Positions 33,955 to 43,073 of a stretch of DNA of 64,000 bases are shown in pieces; position 1 is the stretch's first letter, and every line of letters starts with the position of its first letter. Made by a program: the position numbers and the translations under genes. Source of the stretch: Providencia huaxiensis (GTDB lineage Bacteria > Pseudomonadota > Gammaproteobacteria > Enterobacterales > Enterobacteriaceae); contig NZ_CP031123.2 in the NCBI RefSeq assembly GCF_002843235.3, forward strand, positions 3,596,001 through 3,660,000, read 5' to 3'. The notes under the pieces were generated by a model. The model ran no database searches. It saw nothing but the letters and a program-made list of their open reading frames with translations, and was not told the origin of the DNA.

Positions 33955-34701
33955 ATGGCTAATTGGGTAACAGGAACAGTGACTGAAGCCAAATTTTGGA
34001 CCGACTCATTATTCAGCCTTGTTATCAAGGCCCCGATTAAACCCTTTACAGCAGGGCAATACGCAAAACTTGGACTAGAAATCGAGGGAGAACGTGTCCA
34101 ACGAGCTTACTCTTATGTCAATGCGCCAAGCGATGACCGACTCGAATTCTATTTTGTCATTGTACCAGGGGGCAAACTTAGCCCAAAACTCGCTAAACTA
34201 AAACCTAATGATACGTTACAAATTACGGATGAAGCGACGGGGTTCTTTGTTTTAAATGAAATCCCACCATGTAAAAACCTGTGGATGCTTTCAACAGGAA
34301 CTGCTATTGGGCCTTTTTTGTCTATCCTACAAGAAGGCAAAGACTTGGATCGTTTCGAAAAAATTGTTTTACTCCACGCCGTCCGTTATGAGAAAGATTT
34401 AAGTTATTTACCCTTAATGAAAAAGTTGGAACAACAATATCAAGGGAAGTTAAAAATAGTTACCGTTGTCAGCCGTGAGCACTGCACAACCTCATTGCAT
34501 GGCCGTGTTCCTGCGTTAATTGAAAGCCACGCTCTCGAAGATGCGGTTGGCCTGACACTTTCACCCGAGACCTGCCATGTCATGTTATGCGGAAACCCCG
34601 AAATGGTGAGGGACACTCGTGATACATTAAAAAATAGTCATCAAATGGTTAAACACTTGCGCCGCAAACCCGGCCATATCTCTAGTGAGCAATATTGGTA
34701 A
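33955..34701 (+). CDS. fpr: Ferredoxin/flavodoxin-NADP+ reductase
   Basis: Fpr transfers electrons from NADPH via FAD to ferredoxin or flavodoxin, for example for radical enzyme activation and oxidative stress. From ATG at 33955 it is 248 residues, the E. coli length. It has the FAD motif RAYSYVNAP, the NADP-binding STGTAIGPFLSIL and MLCGNPEMVRDT, and the C-terminal EQYW ending in an aromatic residue that stacks on FAD. The in-frame extension to 33907 is rejected because the ATG at 33955 follows AGAGGTGGA and starts MANWVTG like the family. Confidence 0.96.
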   Translation: MANWVTGTVTEAKFWTDSLFSLVIKAPIKPFTAGQYAKLGLEIEGERVQRAYSYVNAPSDDRLEFYFVIVPGGKLSPKLAKLKPNDTLQITDEATGFFVLNEIPPCKNLWMLSTGTAIGPFLSILQEGKDLDRFEKIVLLHAVRYEKDLSYLPLMKKLEQQYQGKLKIVTVVSREHCTTSLHGRVPALIESHALEDAVGLTLSPETCHVMLCGNPEMVRDTRDTLKNSHQMVKHLRRKPGHISSEQYW

Positions 34702-34758
34702 TGCAAAACACTACCCTGAAATATTTCAGGGTAGCATTCATGCTATGTGGTATTGGCA

Positions 34759-35178
34759 TTATAGATAATCTACCGTTTCTGTTTCTTCACCATAGCGGTT
34801 AACCCCCTCCATTCCCAGAAAAGCACCGCAATCTATCACCATAATCATCGTAATAAATAAGGGTAAGAAACGCCCTATTCCCCATTGCCACACAGGTTCA
34901 AATTGACTGACATCGATTGAAAAGAGAGCAAATGCCAATAAAATTAGCGCAAACCATCCTCCCGATTTACCACGATCATGTAAACGCTTCACAAAGATAG
35001 CGGCCAAAGGGTAAAGTAGTAAAATAAATAACGATATAGCAAGCGTTTCAGAGAATAGCAGTACATTTTGTAACAGGGCAACTGCCGTCATTAAAATAAA
35101 AATGACCGCAATACCTACCCAAAATGGCCGGCGACCGATACGGCCTTTGAAGGAAAAAGCCCATTGTTGTAATGTCAT
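34759..35178 (-). CDS. DUF805 family inner-membrane protein (YiiR-like)
   Basis: This small integral membrane protein of 139 residues has four hydrophobic segments and the DUF805 start WAFSFKGRIGRRPFW and mid-protein KRLHDRGKSGGW. The function of the family is not known. It occupies the place of yiiR between fpr and yiiQ in E. coli. Its start codon overlaps the longest reading frame of the next gene, so the two divergent promoters lie very close together. Confidence 0.85.
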   Translation of the reverse strand: MTLQQWAFSFKGRIGRRPFWVGIAVIFILMTAVALLQNVLLFSETLAISLFILLLYPLAAIFVKRLHDRGKSGGWFALILLAFALFSIDVSQFEPVWQWGIGRFLPLFITMIMVIDCGAFLGMEGVNRYGEETETVDYL

Positions 35179-35213
35179 TACCTATTATCCTGATACAATG
35201 TGGAAAACTAAAA

Positions 35214-35843
35214 ATGAGTGGTTCAAAAATGACCCAAATTTTATTTCGTTCTGTATACGCCATCATAACCATTTTTGTACTTAGTGCGCCACAACTGGCT
35301 TTCGCTCAAAAGGTACCCACTTTGCCTGATACCGATTTCAAAGTCGCCTATTTAGCTCCAGATGCCCCTTCTTTTGAACTCACCATTCCAAAATTACGCA
35401 ATCAATTCAATCAGGCTAATAAAGACTTATATCTCCATGAATATAAAGTTATTGCTAGCCAAGATATCTCCGCTCCCTATATTCGCGCGGCTTCTCGTAT
35501 TAACCAACAGATATACTCCTCGGCAGTGTTAGAGCGTGGTAGTGAAAAAATTAAAAGTTTACAAATTACATTACTGCCATCAGATGACCCACAAGAAACC
35601 CAAAAAAATCGGCAGTTAATGGAAAACTATACTATTGCAATGATCCATATATTTGCCCCAGAAGTTTCACTGGACAACGCCCCTGCACTTACAGAAGCTT
35701 TAAATAAATTTATTGCCAATAATAATGCGACTCATGCTGAAGAAGCGCGATTAGGCGCTTTAAGATATATTTTAGTAAAAAGTGACAATAATGTGCTTAC
35801 TTTTGCTGTTGAACCGATTAAGCTAGAACAACAAACACCCTAA
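35214..35843 (+). CDS. DUF1454 family periplasmic protein (YiiQ-like)
   Basis: This exported protein of unknown function is 209 residues long. A signal peptide (TQILFRSVYAIITIFVLSAP, cleavage after LAFA) is followed by a mature part with VAYLAPDAPSFELTIPKLRNQFN, RAASRINQQIYSSAVLERG and LTFAVEPIKLE, all matching YiiQ. ATG at 35214 or 35229 are both possible; I chose 35214 for the GGAA upstream, but the signal peptide is complete with either. It precedes tpiA as in E. coli. Confidence 0.85.
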   Translation: MSGSKMTQILFRSVYAIITIFVLSAPQLAFAQKVPTLPDTDFKVAYLAPDAPSFELTIPKLRNQFNQANKDLYLHEYKVIASQDISAPYIRAASRINQQIYSSAVLERGSEKIKSLQITLLPSDDPQETQKNRQLMENYTIAMIHIFAPEVSLDNAPALTEALNKFIANNNATHAEEARLGALRYILVKSDNNVLTFAVEPIKLEQQTP

Positions 35844-36021
35844 ACTGACTGTGATCACGCTCTAAGAACAAGCATGATGAAAAGCAAAGCTATTATTATC
35901 TATTGTTCTTATAATGCGGAAGGTGAATGGCGACAACATTGTCACGTTGCGCGTGTAACATAAGCGTGTGATGAATAACTTATTGATTAATCATTAAAAC
36001 TCTCTGGTTGGAGGAAATAAC

Positions 36022-36792
36022 ATGCGACATCCATTGGTAATGGGTAACTGGAAACTGAACGGCAGCACACAGATGGTCAATGACCTCGTCGCTGGCTTGC
36101 GTAATGAACTAAGCAGCGTTGATGGCTGTGATGTGGCTATTGCACCACCTGCAATTTACTTAACCCAAGCTAAACACGCGTTAGCAGGTAGCCGTATTGC
36201 GTTAGGTGCACAAAACGTTGACGTTAACTTATCAGGTGCATTTACAGGTGAAACCTCTGCTGAAATGTTAAAAGATGTTGGCGCCAAATACATCATTATC
36301 GGCCATTCAGAGCGTCGTACTTATCACAACGAAAGTGATGAATTTGTCGCTAAGAAATTTGCTGTATTAAAAGAGCAAGGCCTGATCCCAGTATTGTGTA
36401 TTGGTGAAACTGAAGCTGAAAATGAAGCAGGCAAAACCGAAGAAGTATGCGCTCGTCAAATTGATGCCGTATTGAACTCTTTAGGCGTAGAAGCTTTCCA
36501 AGGTGCCGTTATCGCCTATGAGCCAATCTGGGCAATCGGTACTGGTAAGTCTGCAACACCAGCGCAAGCACAAGCAATCCATAAATTTATTCGTACTCAT
36601 ATTGCGAAGAAAGACGCTGCTATTGCCGAGCAAGTTATCATCCAGTACGGCGGTTCTGTTAATGCGAGCAACGCGGCTGAGCTATTCACCCAACCAGATA
36701 TCGATGGTGCCTTAGTGGGTGGGGCTTCTCTGAAAGCTGACGCTTTTGCTGTTATTGTTAAAGCAGCCGCTGAAGCGAAAAAAAACAAATAA
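36022..36792 (+). CDS. tpiA: Triosephosphate isomerase
   Basis: TpiA interconverts dihydroxyacetone phosphate and glyceraldehyde-3-phosphate. The 256-residue TIM barrel (E. coli 255) shows all catalytic elements: GNWKLNG with Lys11, IIGHSERR with the catalytic histidine, and [11 protein letters not shown] with the catalytic glutamate and the closing loop. GGAGG precedes the ATG. A strong terminator follows. In E. coli cdh and then sbp come next; here a porin and glycosidase cluster occupies that place. Confidence 0.98.
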   Translation: MRHPLVMGNWKLNGSTQMVNDLVAGLRNELSSVDGCDVAIAPPAIYLTQAKHALAGSRIALGAQNVDVNLSGAFTGETSAEMLKDVGAKYIIIGHSERRTYHNESDEFVAKKFAVLKEQGLIPVLCIGETEAENEAGKTEEVCARQIDAVLNSLGVEAFQGAVIAYEPIWAIGTGKSATPAQAQAIHKFIRTHIAKKDAAIAEQVIIQYGGSVNASNAAELFTQPDIDGALVGGASLKADAFAVIVKAAAEAKKNK

Positions 36793-36825
36793 GGTTATTT
36801 TAATACCTTGAGATTAACCGCCAAA

Positions 36826-36851
36826 TATTGGCGGTTTTTTTGTCTTAATTT
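36826..36851 (+). terminator. Terminator after tpiA
   Basis: AACCGCCAA (36826-36834) and TTGGCGGTT (36838-36846) form a 9 bp stem with a 3-base loop, ending in seven T residues. Confidence 0.9.
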
Positions 36852-37225
36852 TTTAAACTAATAACTATATTAATAAACAATCTATATCTAAAGTTCCCCC
36901 CTCATAACTATCAACCATATAAATAATGAAAATTTAATTATCAAAAAAAATAATGGGATATTAATTAAATTTAAAACAAATTAACAAACAAGCGATTTAA
37001 AATCTCATCAAATATTATTGATAAAAATAAAACCTCATTTCCTAAAAATAAAAAAACAACAACAATAACATAAGGATACATCCAGTTAATATTTGGCATT
37101 ATATATATCATTCATCATCAATTAAATAATAACGGTAGACAACCTATAAAAGTTAATACACATTTATCTCGCTAATCGCTCAACTAGATAATTAACATTA
37201 ATAAATTTTACCCTGAAGGATAAAT
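36852..37225. other. Very AT-rich intergenic region before the first ompG-like gene
   Basis: About 370 bases with few G or C residues, consistent with acquired or silenced DNA. No ORF or operator is recognised. The ompG-like start at 37226 has GAAGGA just upstream. Confidence 0.4.
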
Positions 37226-38170
37226 ATGAAATATATAGTTGGTTTAATCTATAGCATCATAATTATATTCCCTACAATTTGTTTCTCTGAATTAAATAAT
37301 GACTCTTGGCGAGTTAATACTAATATTTATTTGGAAATAGAAGAATACCAAGGTCAACGTGATTCATTTAAAAATAAAGTCTACGATAAAATCAGTACAG
37401 TTGGGCAATTAAAGCTATACAACCCTAAATCTGACTGGCGCTTCATCCTAGATCATCGTGAATCCTTAAGAAATCATGGCCGTAATTTTACAACTTCACG
37501 GGATTCTTATATTCGAAACCGCACACAAATTGATGCTATCAAAAAAATTCTCAACACCTCAAAATCAGACTTAGAACTTGGTTTTCGTTACAGAAAAGAG
37601 TCAAACGATGTCGAACCCAACACCAAAGCGCGCTCATCGAATCGCTTATATGGCTTAACCCCAGCCGGTGAATACCGCTTCAACGATGATTGGTCTTTTA
37701 ATTTTTGGCTTTCTTATTTTTATTACAGTAATTATTTCAATGACAGTAGCCATGAAGCAGAAACCGAATATGGCGTGACCTATAAATACTCAGATGCACT
37801 AAAAGCAAAACTCACTGTTTATATTGATAACCAATGGGATAAAAATTTCAGTACCCGCTTTTTACAATCACAAGTTCGCGCTTACTTACCCATTACCATT
37901 AAGCCTAACTGGAAAATTACACCATATGTACGTTATTTCTTACAAGAAAATACCTATGACAAAAATAATTATTTAACACAGGAAATTAAAAATGGCTTCC
38001 GCATTGGCTCCCGCGTGGAATACAAAGCTACGCCATCCCTGACTTTATGGAGTGAACTCGCCTACGAGCCTTCAACATGGAGATCACCAAAAAAGAATGG
38101 GATCACGTCAGGGTATGATAATAAACAAACGCTATACCTCGGTAAAATTGGCGTAAAATACCAATGGTAA
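37226..38170 (+). CDS. OmpG-like monomeric outer-membrane porin (first copy)
   Basis: The 314-residue product has a signal peptide (MKYIVGLIYSIIIIFPTICF, cleavage near FS-EL) and then repeated amphipathic strands ending VKYQW, an aromatic C-terminus. Segments such as EAETEYGVTYKYSDALKAKL, SQVRAYLPITI and ITPYVRYFL match the pattern of E. coli OmpG (301 residues), a 14-strand monomeric channel for oligosaccharides. A paralogue of 318 residues lies 2.4 kb downstream with a secreted glycosidase between them, so both porins probably serve uptake of a sugar oligomer. Confidence 0.8.
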   Translation: MKYIVGLIYSIIIIFPTICFSELNNDSWRVNTNIYLEIEEYQGQRDSFKNKVYDKISTVGQLKLYNPKSDWRFILDHRESLRNHGRNFTTSRDSYIRNRTQIDAIKKILNTSKSDLELGFRYRKESNDVEPNTKARSSNRLYGLTPAGEYRFNDDWSFNFWLSYFYYSNYFNDSSHEAETEYGVTYKYSDALKAKLTVYIDNQWDKNFSTRFLQSQVRAYLPITIKPNWKITPYVRYFLQENTYDKNNYLTQEIKNGFRIGSRVEYKATPSLTLWSELAYEPSTWRSPKKNGITSGYDNKQTLYLGKIGVKYQW

Positions 38171-38208
38171 CCTTTAATTTTCAATCAACTTATTTCTCAT
38201 AAAAAAAC

Positions 38209-38242
38209 AAGCCATATGGAATATCATGTGGCTTATATATTT
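38209..38242 (+). terminator. Hairpin after the first ompG-like gene
   Basis: AAGCCATATGG (38209-38219) pairs with 38224-38234 (ending GTGGCTT) with two G-T pairs, followed by an AT-rich tract with TTTT. It probably separates this gene from the glycosidase. Confidence 0.55.
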
Positions 38243-38588
38243 TAAATCACAAAATCATTTAAATATAAGAATAAAACATTTCGAAAAGCAAATAATCAGT
38301 TTAAATATTCACTTTTAACGTTACATTGTCGATTTAAATATCATTTAATTATAATTTATACTTACGTCACATAACAAAATAATATCAAACTGAAATTATT
38401 CTAGGTTAAAATCAATTATTCTCAAAAATTTACTATTTAATATCAATTAGATAAATAAAAACCATCTCAGTATTTATTTGTACTCTATTCCTCTTACTCT
38501 AAAAGAGAGAATACTATCAACTGTGAGCACTCTCACATCATAAATATATCCAGCCACTTATTATTTTTCGAAAAATAACCTAGAGAAA
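38243..38588. other. AT-rich promoter region of the glycosidase gene
   Basis: Apart from the CRP palindrome at 38522-38537 nothing is recognised in these 346 bases; no ORF has a credible start. Confidence 0.4.
38522..38537. promoter_or_regulatory. Perfect CRP palindrome upstream of the GH3 gene
   Basis: TGTGA-GCACTC-TCACA matches the CRP core consensus at all ten positions. It ends 51 bases before the start codon of the glycosidase, so cAMP-CRP control of the glycosidase and the following porin is likely. Confidence 0.8.
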
Positions 38589-40475
38589 ATGAAAATGAAG
38601 AAATTCACTTTACTTAGTGCTTGTATTTTCAGTGCGTTTTCAATGGCTAACCCAATAACACAAGCCCAATTGAATGAATTATGGCAAGACAAACAAAAGT
38701 CTGCTCAAGAAATAGTGGATAATATGTCCGAGGCTGAGAAAATTGGTCAGCTATTCATGCTGGATTTTAGATATTGGAATAAAGACAGTAATGGGGAACC
38801 CGCACCATTTTTGGCTATGAATGATGAGGTTTCTAAGGTTATCAATCAATACCATCTCGGATCAGTGATCCTATTTAGAGAAAATCTGATTGATACACCA
38901 CAAACTGTGGAGTTAATTAATAAACTTCAATCTTCCCGCAGTAACCTTCCATTATTTATTGGCACCGACCAAGAAGGCGGCTATGTCACCCGCTTACGCG
39001 TAGGCACCGAAATGCCTGGTAATATGGCTCTAGGCGCAACACGTAACCCAGCCCTTGCAGAGCTAACAGGGATGATCCACGGATATGAGCTATCCAGTCT
39101 TGGTTTTAATATCAATTTTGGTCCAGTTGTTGATGTTAATAACAATCAAAATAACCCAGTGATTGGGGTACGTTCATACTCAGATGATAAAAATTTAGTT
39201 GGAACTCTGGCCACCAGCTATATTCAAGGTATTCATAAATATAATTTATTGACGTCACTTAAACATTTCCCTGGTCACGGAAATGTTTCTGCTGACTCTC
39301 ATGTTGATTTACCCGTTGTTAATTCTGACGCAAAAACATGGCGAGATACTGAACTCGTCCCATTCAAATACGCGTTATCTCATGGTGCTGATGCCGTCAT
39401 GACCGCACATATTATTGTACCAGCACTGGATGACCATAAGATCACCACACTTGCCGGTAAACAAGTTGGCACCCCAGCGACGCTTTCCAAACCTATTTTG
39501 CATGATATTTTACGTGATGAGCTCAACTATGACGGCTTGATAGTGACAGATGCCATGGATATGGGGGCTATTGCAGACAATTTCGATATTAATTGGGCGG
39601 TAGAAACCTCGCTACTTGCTGGCTCAGATATTATTCTTATGCCAATCAAAATGTGGGACTCCCAAGCGGTTTCTCGTTTAGATAACATGTACCGCTATTT
39701 AGAAACACAAGCAGAAAAAAATCCAGAACTGAAGAAACGTATTGATGAATCCGCAAAACGTGTGGTGCTGAAAAAGCTTCAGCAAGAAATTACGGCACAA
39801 CCTGTAGACATAGTGAAAGCGGAACAAGTCGTCGCATCAAAAGGCCATAAAGATATTGAAAATATGGTTTCTGAGCAGGCTATCACATTAATTAAGAATG
39901 AGAATGTACTGCCTTATCAATTAAAACCACTCAATCGAATTTTCACTATTTCTGATGAAAAACCACGTAATTCTTTAATTCAAAAACAGTTAAATGATAT
40001 CGCACAAGAAACGGGAGTTGCGATTATTACAGGTGAAAGTGTCGTTAAATTAAATGAAAACACACTAACTCAAGATGAAGCAAAAAAACTGGTGCAAAAC
40101 CAAGATTTGGTATTACTGACGACCTATAACTTAAAGGATACACCAACGAATGCTCAGCTTATCATTGATGCTGCAAACCAACTTAAAACCCCGATTGTTG
40201 TTATCTCTTCACGTAACCCCTATGACATTGCATACCTAAATAATGTCAGCGCAAATATTGCTATCTACGGTATCACTGGATTTGATATCACCAATAATAA
40301 CCGCAATTCATTAGAAACCAATATTCGTAGCGGGTTACGGACATTATTTGCTAACACTCATGGCCTGCCGCTAAACCCACCTCAAGGGGTGCTACCCGTT
40401 AATATCAAAAACCCACAAGGTAACAAAGTCCTGTTCCCTTATGGTCATGGCGAAACTTACTCCACAGTCAATTAA
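38589..40475 (+). CDS. Secreted glycoside hydrolase family 3 (beta-N-acetylhexosaminidase type)
   Basis: The 628-residue protein has a signal peptide (MKMKKFTLLSACIFSAFSMA) and so acts in the periplasm or outside. The GH3 barrel shows GTDQEGGYVTRL, the NagZ-type signature KHFPGHG (Lys225-Gly231) followed by Asp236-Ser-His238, and VTDAMDMGAI with the probable nucleophile Asp321. The Asp-His pair is the acid/base dyad specific to the N-acetylglucosaminidase branch of GH3. A second alpha/beta domain follows from about residue 420. Cytoplasmic NagZ is only about 340 residues and lacks a signal. Natural substrates could be chitin oligomers or peptidoglycan fragments; I cannot tell which. Confidence 0.85.
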   Translation: MKMKKFTLLSACIFSAFSMANPITQAQLNELWQDKQKSAQEIVDNMSEAEKIGQLFMLDFRYWNKDSNGEPAPFLAMNDEVSKVINQYHLGSVILFRENLIDTPQTVELINKLQSSRSNLPLFIGTDQEGGYVTRLRVGTEMPGNMALGATRNPALAELTGMIHGYELSSLGFNINFGPVVDVNNNQNNPVIGVRSYSDDKNLVGTLATSYIQGIHKYNLLTSLKHFPGHGNVSADSHVDLPVVNSDAKTWRDTELVPFKYALSHGADAVMTAHIIVPALDDHKITTLAGKQVGTPATLSKPILHDILRDELNYDGLIVTDAMDMGAIADNFDINWAVETSLLAGSDIILMPIKMWDSQAVSRLDNMYRYLETQAEKNPELKKRIDESAKRVVLKKLQQEITAQPVDIVKAEQVVASKGHKDIENMVSEQAITLIKNENVLPYQLKPLNRIFTISDEKPRNSLIQKQLNDIAQETGVAIITGESVVKLNENTLTQDEAKKLVQNQDLVLLTTYNLKDTPTNAQLIIDAANQLKTPIVVISSRNPYDIAYLNNVSANIAIYGITGFDITNNNRNSLETNIRSGLRTLFANTHGLPLNPPQGVLPVNIKNPQGNKVLFPYGHGETYSTVN

Positions 40476-40509
40476 TTACACAACCTATTAATTACTTAGC
40501 AATCATTCC

Positions 40510-40536
40510 GCCTTTATACCTCCACGGTATAAAGGC
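40510..40536 (+). other. Hairpin between the glycosidase and the second porin
   Basis: GCCTTTATACC (40510-40520) and GGTATAAAGGC (40526-40536) form a perfect 11 bp stem with loop TCCAC and no T run. It is probably a processing or stabilising hairpin within a glycosidase-porin transcript. Confidence 0.55.
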
Positions 40537-40600
40537 CAGACACTAACGCCTTAAATAAAGGCATAAAAAATAAAATACATATAAAAATTAAAGGGTTAAA

Positions 40601-41557
40601 ATGAAAACTTCACTGAATGGTTTACTTTTTGTTACGCTCACAGGATTGGCAACATCCGTTTTCGCAGCCGATCAAGTCAATAATGATTACTGGCGCGTTT
40701 CTTCCAACGTCTATATGGAACTCGAAAAATTTGAAGGGCATCATAATACCAGCGGTCGTAAGGTCTACGACAAAACCACGATGGTTGGGCAGCTATTTTT
40801 AGTGAATCCTGAATCAAAATGGAGCTTTTTTCTGGAACATAAGGAATCATTAAGAAGCTACAACCATAATTTTTCAACATCCAAAGACTCTTTTATTCGT
40901 AATCGTACACAAATTGGCGCTACTCGGAAAATGTATGCCAGCGAGATTGGCCAGTTCAATTTAAATGTCACCTATCGCAAAGAATCCAATGACTCCGCAC
41001 CAGGTACACAAGCGCGCCCATCGAATACGATGTTTTGGTTAATGCCTAGCGGGACATACAATTTCAATGATAAGTGGGCGTTTAACTTTTGGGATGCGGT
41101 TTATCACTACGACAATTTCCACGCCCCCAACAGTTATGAGTGGGAATCCGAGCACGGGCTTGTTTACAAGGTCAATGATTCCGCAACCGCCAAAGTCTAT
41201 CTATACACCGATTGGACATGGGATAAAGACTTTAATAAGACATGGGAACAAAACCAAATTCGCGGTTATTTTCCTATCACGTTAAACCAGGATTGGAGCG
41301 TAATGCCTTATTTTCGCTATTATTTAAATGAACATAACTACGATAGCAACAAACGTACAACTCAGAAAGTTAAAGACGGCTACCGTGTCGGAACACAGGT
41401 TTTTTATAACTTAACACCAAAACTAACGCTATGGGGCGGCTTCGCGGTTGAACCTAGTACTTGGGAAAATCCCAAAAATGCAGGTATCACCTCTGGTGGC
41501 AATAACCGTCAAACATTTTATCTTGGCCAGTTAGGTGTCAAATACCAGTGGCAATAA
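40601..41557 (+). CDS. OmpG-like monomeric outer-membrane porin (second copy)
   Basis: The 318-residue protein has a signal peptide (MKTSLNGLLFVTLTGLATSV, cleavage after FA) and ends VKYQWQ. It aligns with the porin at 37226 almost end to end (NDYWRVSSNVYMELEKFEG against NDSWRVNTNIYLEIEEYQG; SFIRNRTQIGATRK against SYIRNRTQIDAIKK). Strand patterns match OmpG. It is 125 bases after the glycosidase with no strong terminator between, so it is probably cotranscribed under the CRP site. The two copies differ enough that duplication is old. Confidence 0.8.
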   Translation: MKTSLNGLLFVTLTGLATSVFAADQVNNDYWRVSSNVYMELEKFEGHHNTSGRKVYDKTTMVGQLFLVNPESKWSFFLEHKESLRSYNHNFSTSKDSFIRNRTQIGATRKMYASEIGQFNLNVTYRKESNDSAPGTQARPSNTMFWLMPSGTYNFNDKWAFNFWDAVYHYDNFHAPNSYEWESEHGLVYKVNDSATAKVYLYTDWTWDKDFNKTWEQNQIRGYFPITLNQDWSVMPYFRYYLNEHNYDSNKRTTQKVKDGYRVGTQVFYNLTPKLTLWGGFAVEPSTWENPKNAGITSGGNNRQTFYLGQLGVKYQWQ

Positions 41558-41566
41558 ATTAACCTC

Positions 41567-41597
41567 ATTCCTAGTCTGCCCCTCACAGGCTAGGAAT
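41567..41597 (+). terminator. Hairpin after the second porin
   Basis: ATTCCTAG (41567-41574) pairs with CTAGGAAT (41590-41597), with CTG/CAG inside. The following sequence is A-rich rather than T-rich, so the terminator call is moderate. Confidence 0.5.
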
Positions 41598-41689
41598 AAT
41601 ACCCCATTTTAATCCTGTTTTTATTATCCCCGCCCTTAACTATCATTACTCAAAATATTTATTACACCTAAGATAATACTCTAAATAGT

Positions 41690-41878
41690 TCAAATTGTAG
41701 GTAGGCGGCAAACAAACGAGGCCCTAGGAGCATACACCAGTATGTGACTAGGGCGAGTGCGTGCAGCCAACACCCCTACAAATTGAAATATGACGAGTAT
41801 TTAGGAGCATACACCAGTATATGACTAGGGTGAGAGCATGCAGCCAACACCCCTACAAATTGAAATATGACGAGTATT
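41690..41878. repeat. One full and one left-truncated copy of the structured repeat
   Basis: The full copy runs from TTCAAATTGTAGG through GGCGGCAAAC, CCCTAGGAGCATAC, GTATGTGACTAGGG, GCAGCCAACACC and CCTACAAATTGAA to TATGACGAGTATT. A second copy starts at TAGGAGCATAC (41801) and repeats the right half to 41878. The design is that of the 23928-24480 array, but the outer stem has a different sequence. The end overlaps the sbp stop codon. Confidence 0.88.
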
Positions 41879-42890
41879 AGCGTTGAATGATTTCGTCGAA
41901 CACCCCTCCATTCGCAAAATGGGTTGCTTGCGCGGCTTGCCAGCCCCCAAAGCTGCCATCAACCGTCAGCAGTTTTAGTTCAGGAAACTGTTGTTGATAT
42001 TTTTTGGCCACTTCACTATTTCGTGGTCGATAATAGTTTTTAGCTGCAATTTCCTGCCCTTGCGCAGAATAGAGATGCTCTAGGTAAGCTTCTGCAACCG
42101 CCCTGCGGTCACGTTTATCGACGGTTTTATCGACAACAGCGACGGTTGGCTCAGCGAGAATCGAAATACTTGGCGTCACAATTTCAAACTGCCCGCTTTC
42201 CCCTAACTCATTGATGGCTAATAACGCTTCATTTTCCCAAGCAATTAATACATCGCCGATACCACGTTCAACAAAACTATTGGTTGCGCCACGAGCCCCT
42301 GAATCGAGGACTTCCACATTTTGATACAGCTGTTTAACAAACTGCTTCGCTTTTTCAGAGTCTTGCTGGTTTTTATCTAATGCATACCCCCACGCTGCGA
42401 GGTAATTCCAACGAGCTCCACCAGAAGTTTTCGGGTTGGGTGTCACCACAGAGACATCTTTACGGACTAAATCGTCCCAATCGTTGATGTTTTTCGGGTT
42501 ATCTTTACGAACTAGAAAGACGATAGTCGATGTATAAGGAGCTGAGTTATCGGGAAGTTTTTCTATCCAGTTTTTATCTATACGGCCACTTTGTGCAATA
42601 GCATCAACATCGTAGGCTAAAGCTAACGTCACAACATCGGCTTCTAACCCATTCACCACTGATATGGCTTGCTTACCTGAGCCACCATGAGATTGACGAA
42701 CAGTGACGGTATCCCCCGTTTTCTTTTGCCAATAATCACTAAATTCCTGATTATATTGCTGATAAAACTCACGAGTTGGATCATAAGACACATTCAACAA
42801 TTGAATGTTTTTCGCCCATGTCCCTGTCGCTAACAGCAATAGCAATGCTGTCGTGAATTGTGATTTTTTTACCTGCCATGAACGTGTCAT
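41877..42890 (-). CDS. sbp: Periplasmic sulfate-binding protein
   Basis: Sbp captures sulfate for the CysTWA ABC importer. The 337 residues begin with a signal peptide ending TGTWA, then [21 protein letters not shown]. Sulfate-contact regions [35 protein letters not shown] and [16 protein letters not shown] are conserved. AAGG precedes the ATG. It stands next to pfkA as in E. coli, but no other transporter genes are near. The stop codon lies inside the end of the structured repeat. Confidence 0.96.
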   Translation of the reverse strand: MTRSWQVKKSQFTTALLLLLATGTWAKNIQLLNVSYDPTREFYQQYNQEFSDYWQKKTGDTVTVRQSHGGSGKQAISVVNGLEADVVTLALAYDVDAIAQSGRIDKNWIEKLPDNSAPYTSTIVFLVRKDNPKNINDWDDLVRKDVSVVTPNPKTSGGARWNYLAAWGYALDKNQQDSEKAKQFVKQLYQNVEVLDSGARGATNSFVERGIGDVLIAWENEALLAINELGESGQFEIVTPSISILAEPTVAVVDKTVDKRDRRAVAEAYLEHLYSAQGQEIAAKNYYRPRNSEVAKKYQQQFPELKLLTVDGSFGGWQAAQATHFANGGVFDEIIQR

Positions 42891-43022
42891 TTGCCTTCCC
42901 TCATTAAATTTGCGATAAGGAGAGGCTGACAGATAGCATCAATTACGGGAAATAATTAAAAAGAAAAACTTATAAGAATGAGGAATATATGAACAGAGTA
43001 TTATCTGGAATACAGGATCAAA

Positions 43023-43050
43023 CCTGCATAGCGGGAAATCACTATGCAGG
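43023..43050 (-). terminator. Terminator hairpin after pfkA
   Basis: CCTGCATAG (43023-43031) pairs with CTATGCAGG (43042-43050). On the minus strand the stem is followed by TTTGATCC, a weak T tract. It lies 23 bases past the pfkA stop. Confidence 0.65.
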
Positions 43051-43073
43051 AAAGATTTGCAATTATAGAGGGA

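Noticed and set aside
37226..38170. KdgM-type oligogalacturonate porin
   Set aside because: KdgM proteins are about 230 residues; length and strand motifs fit OmpG better.
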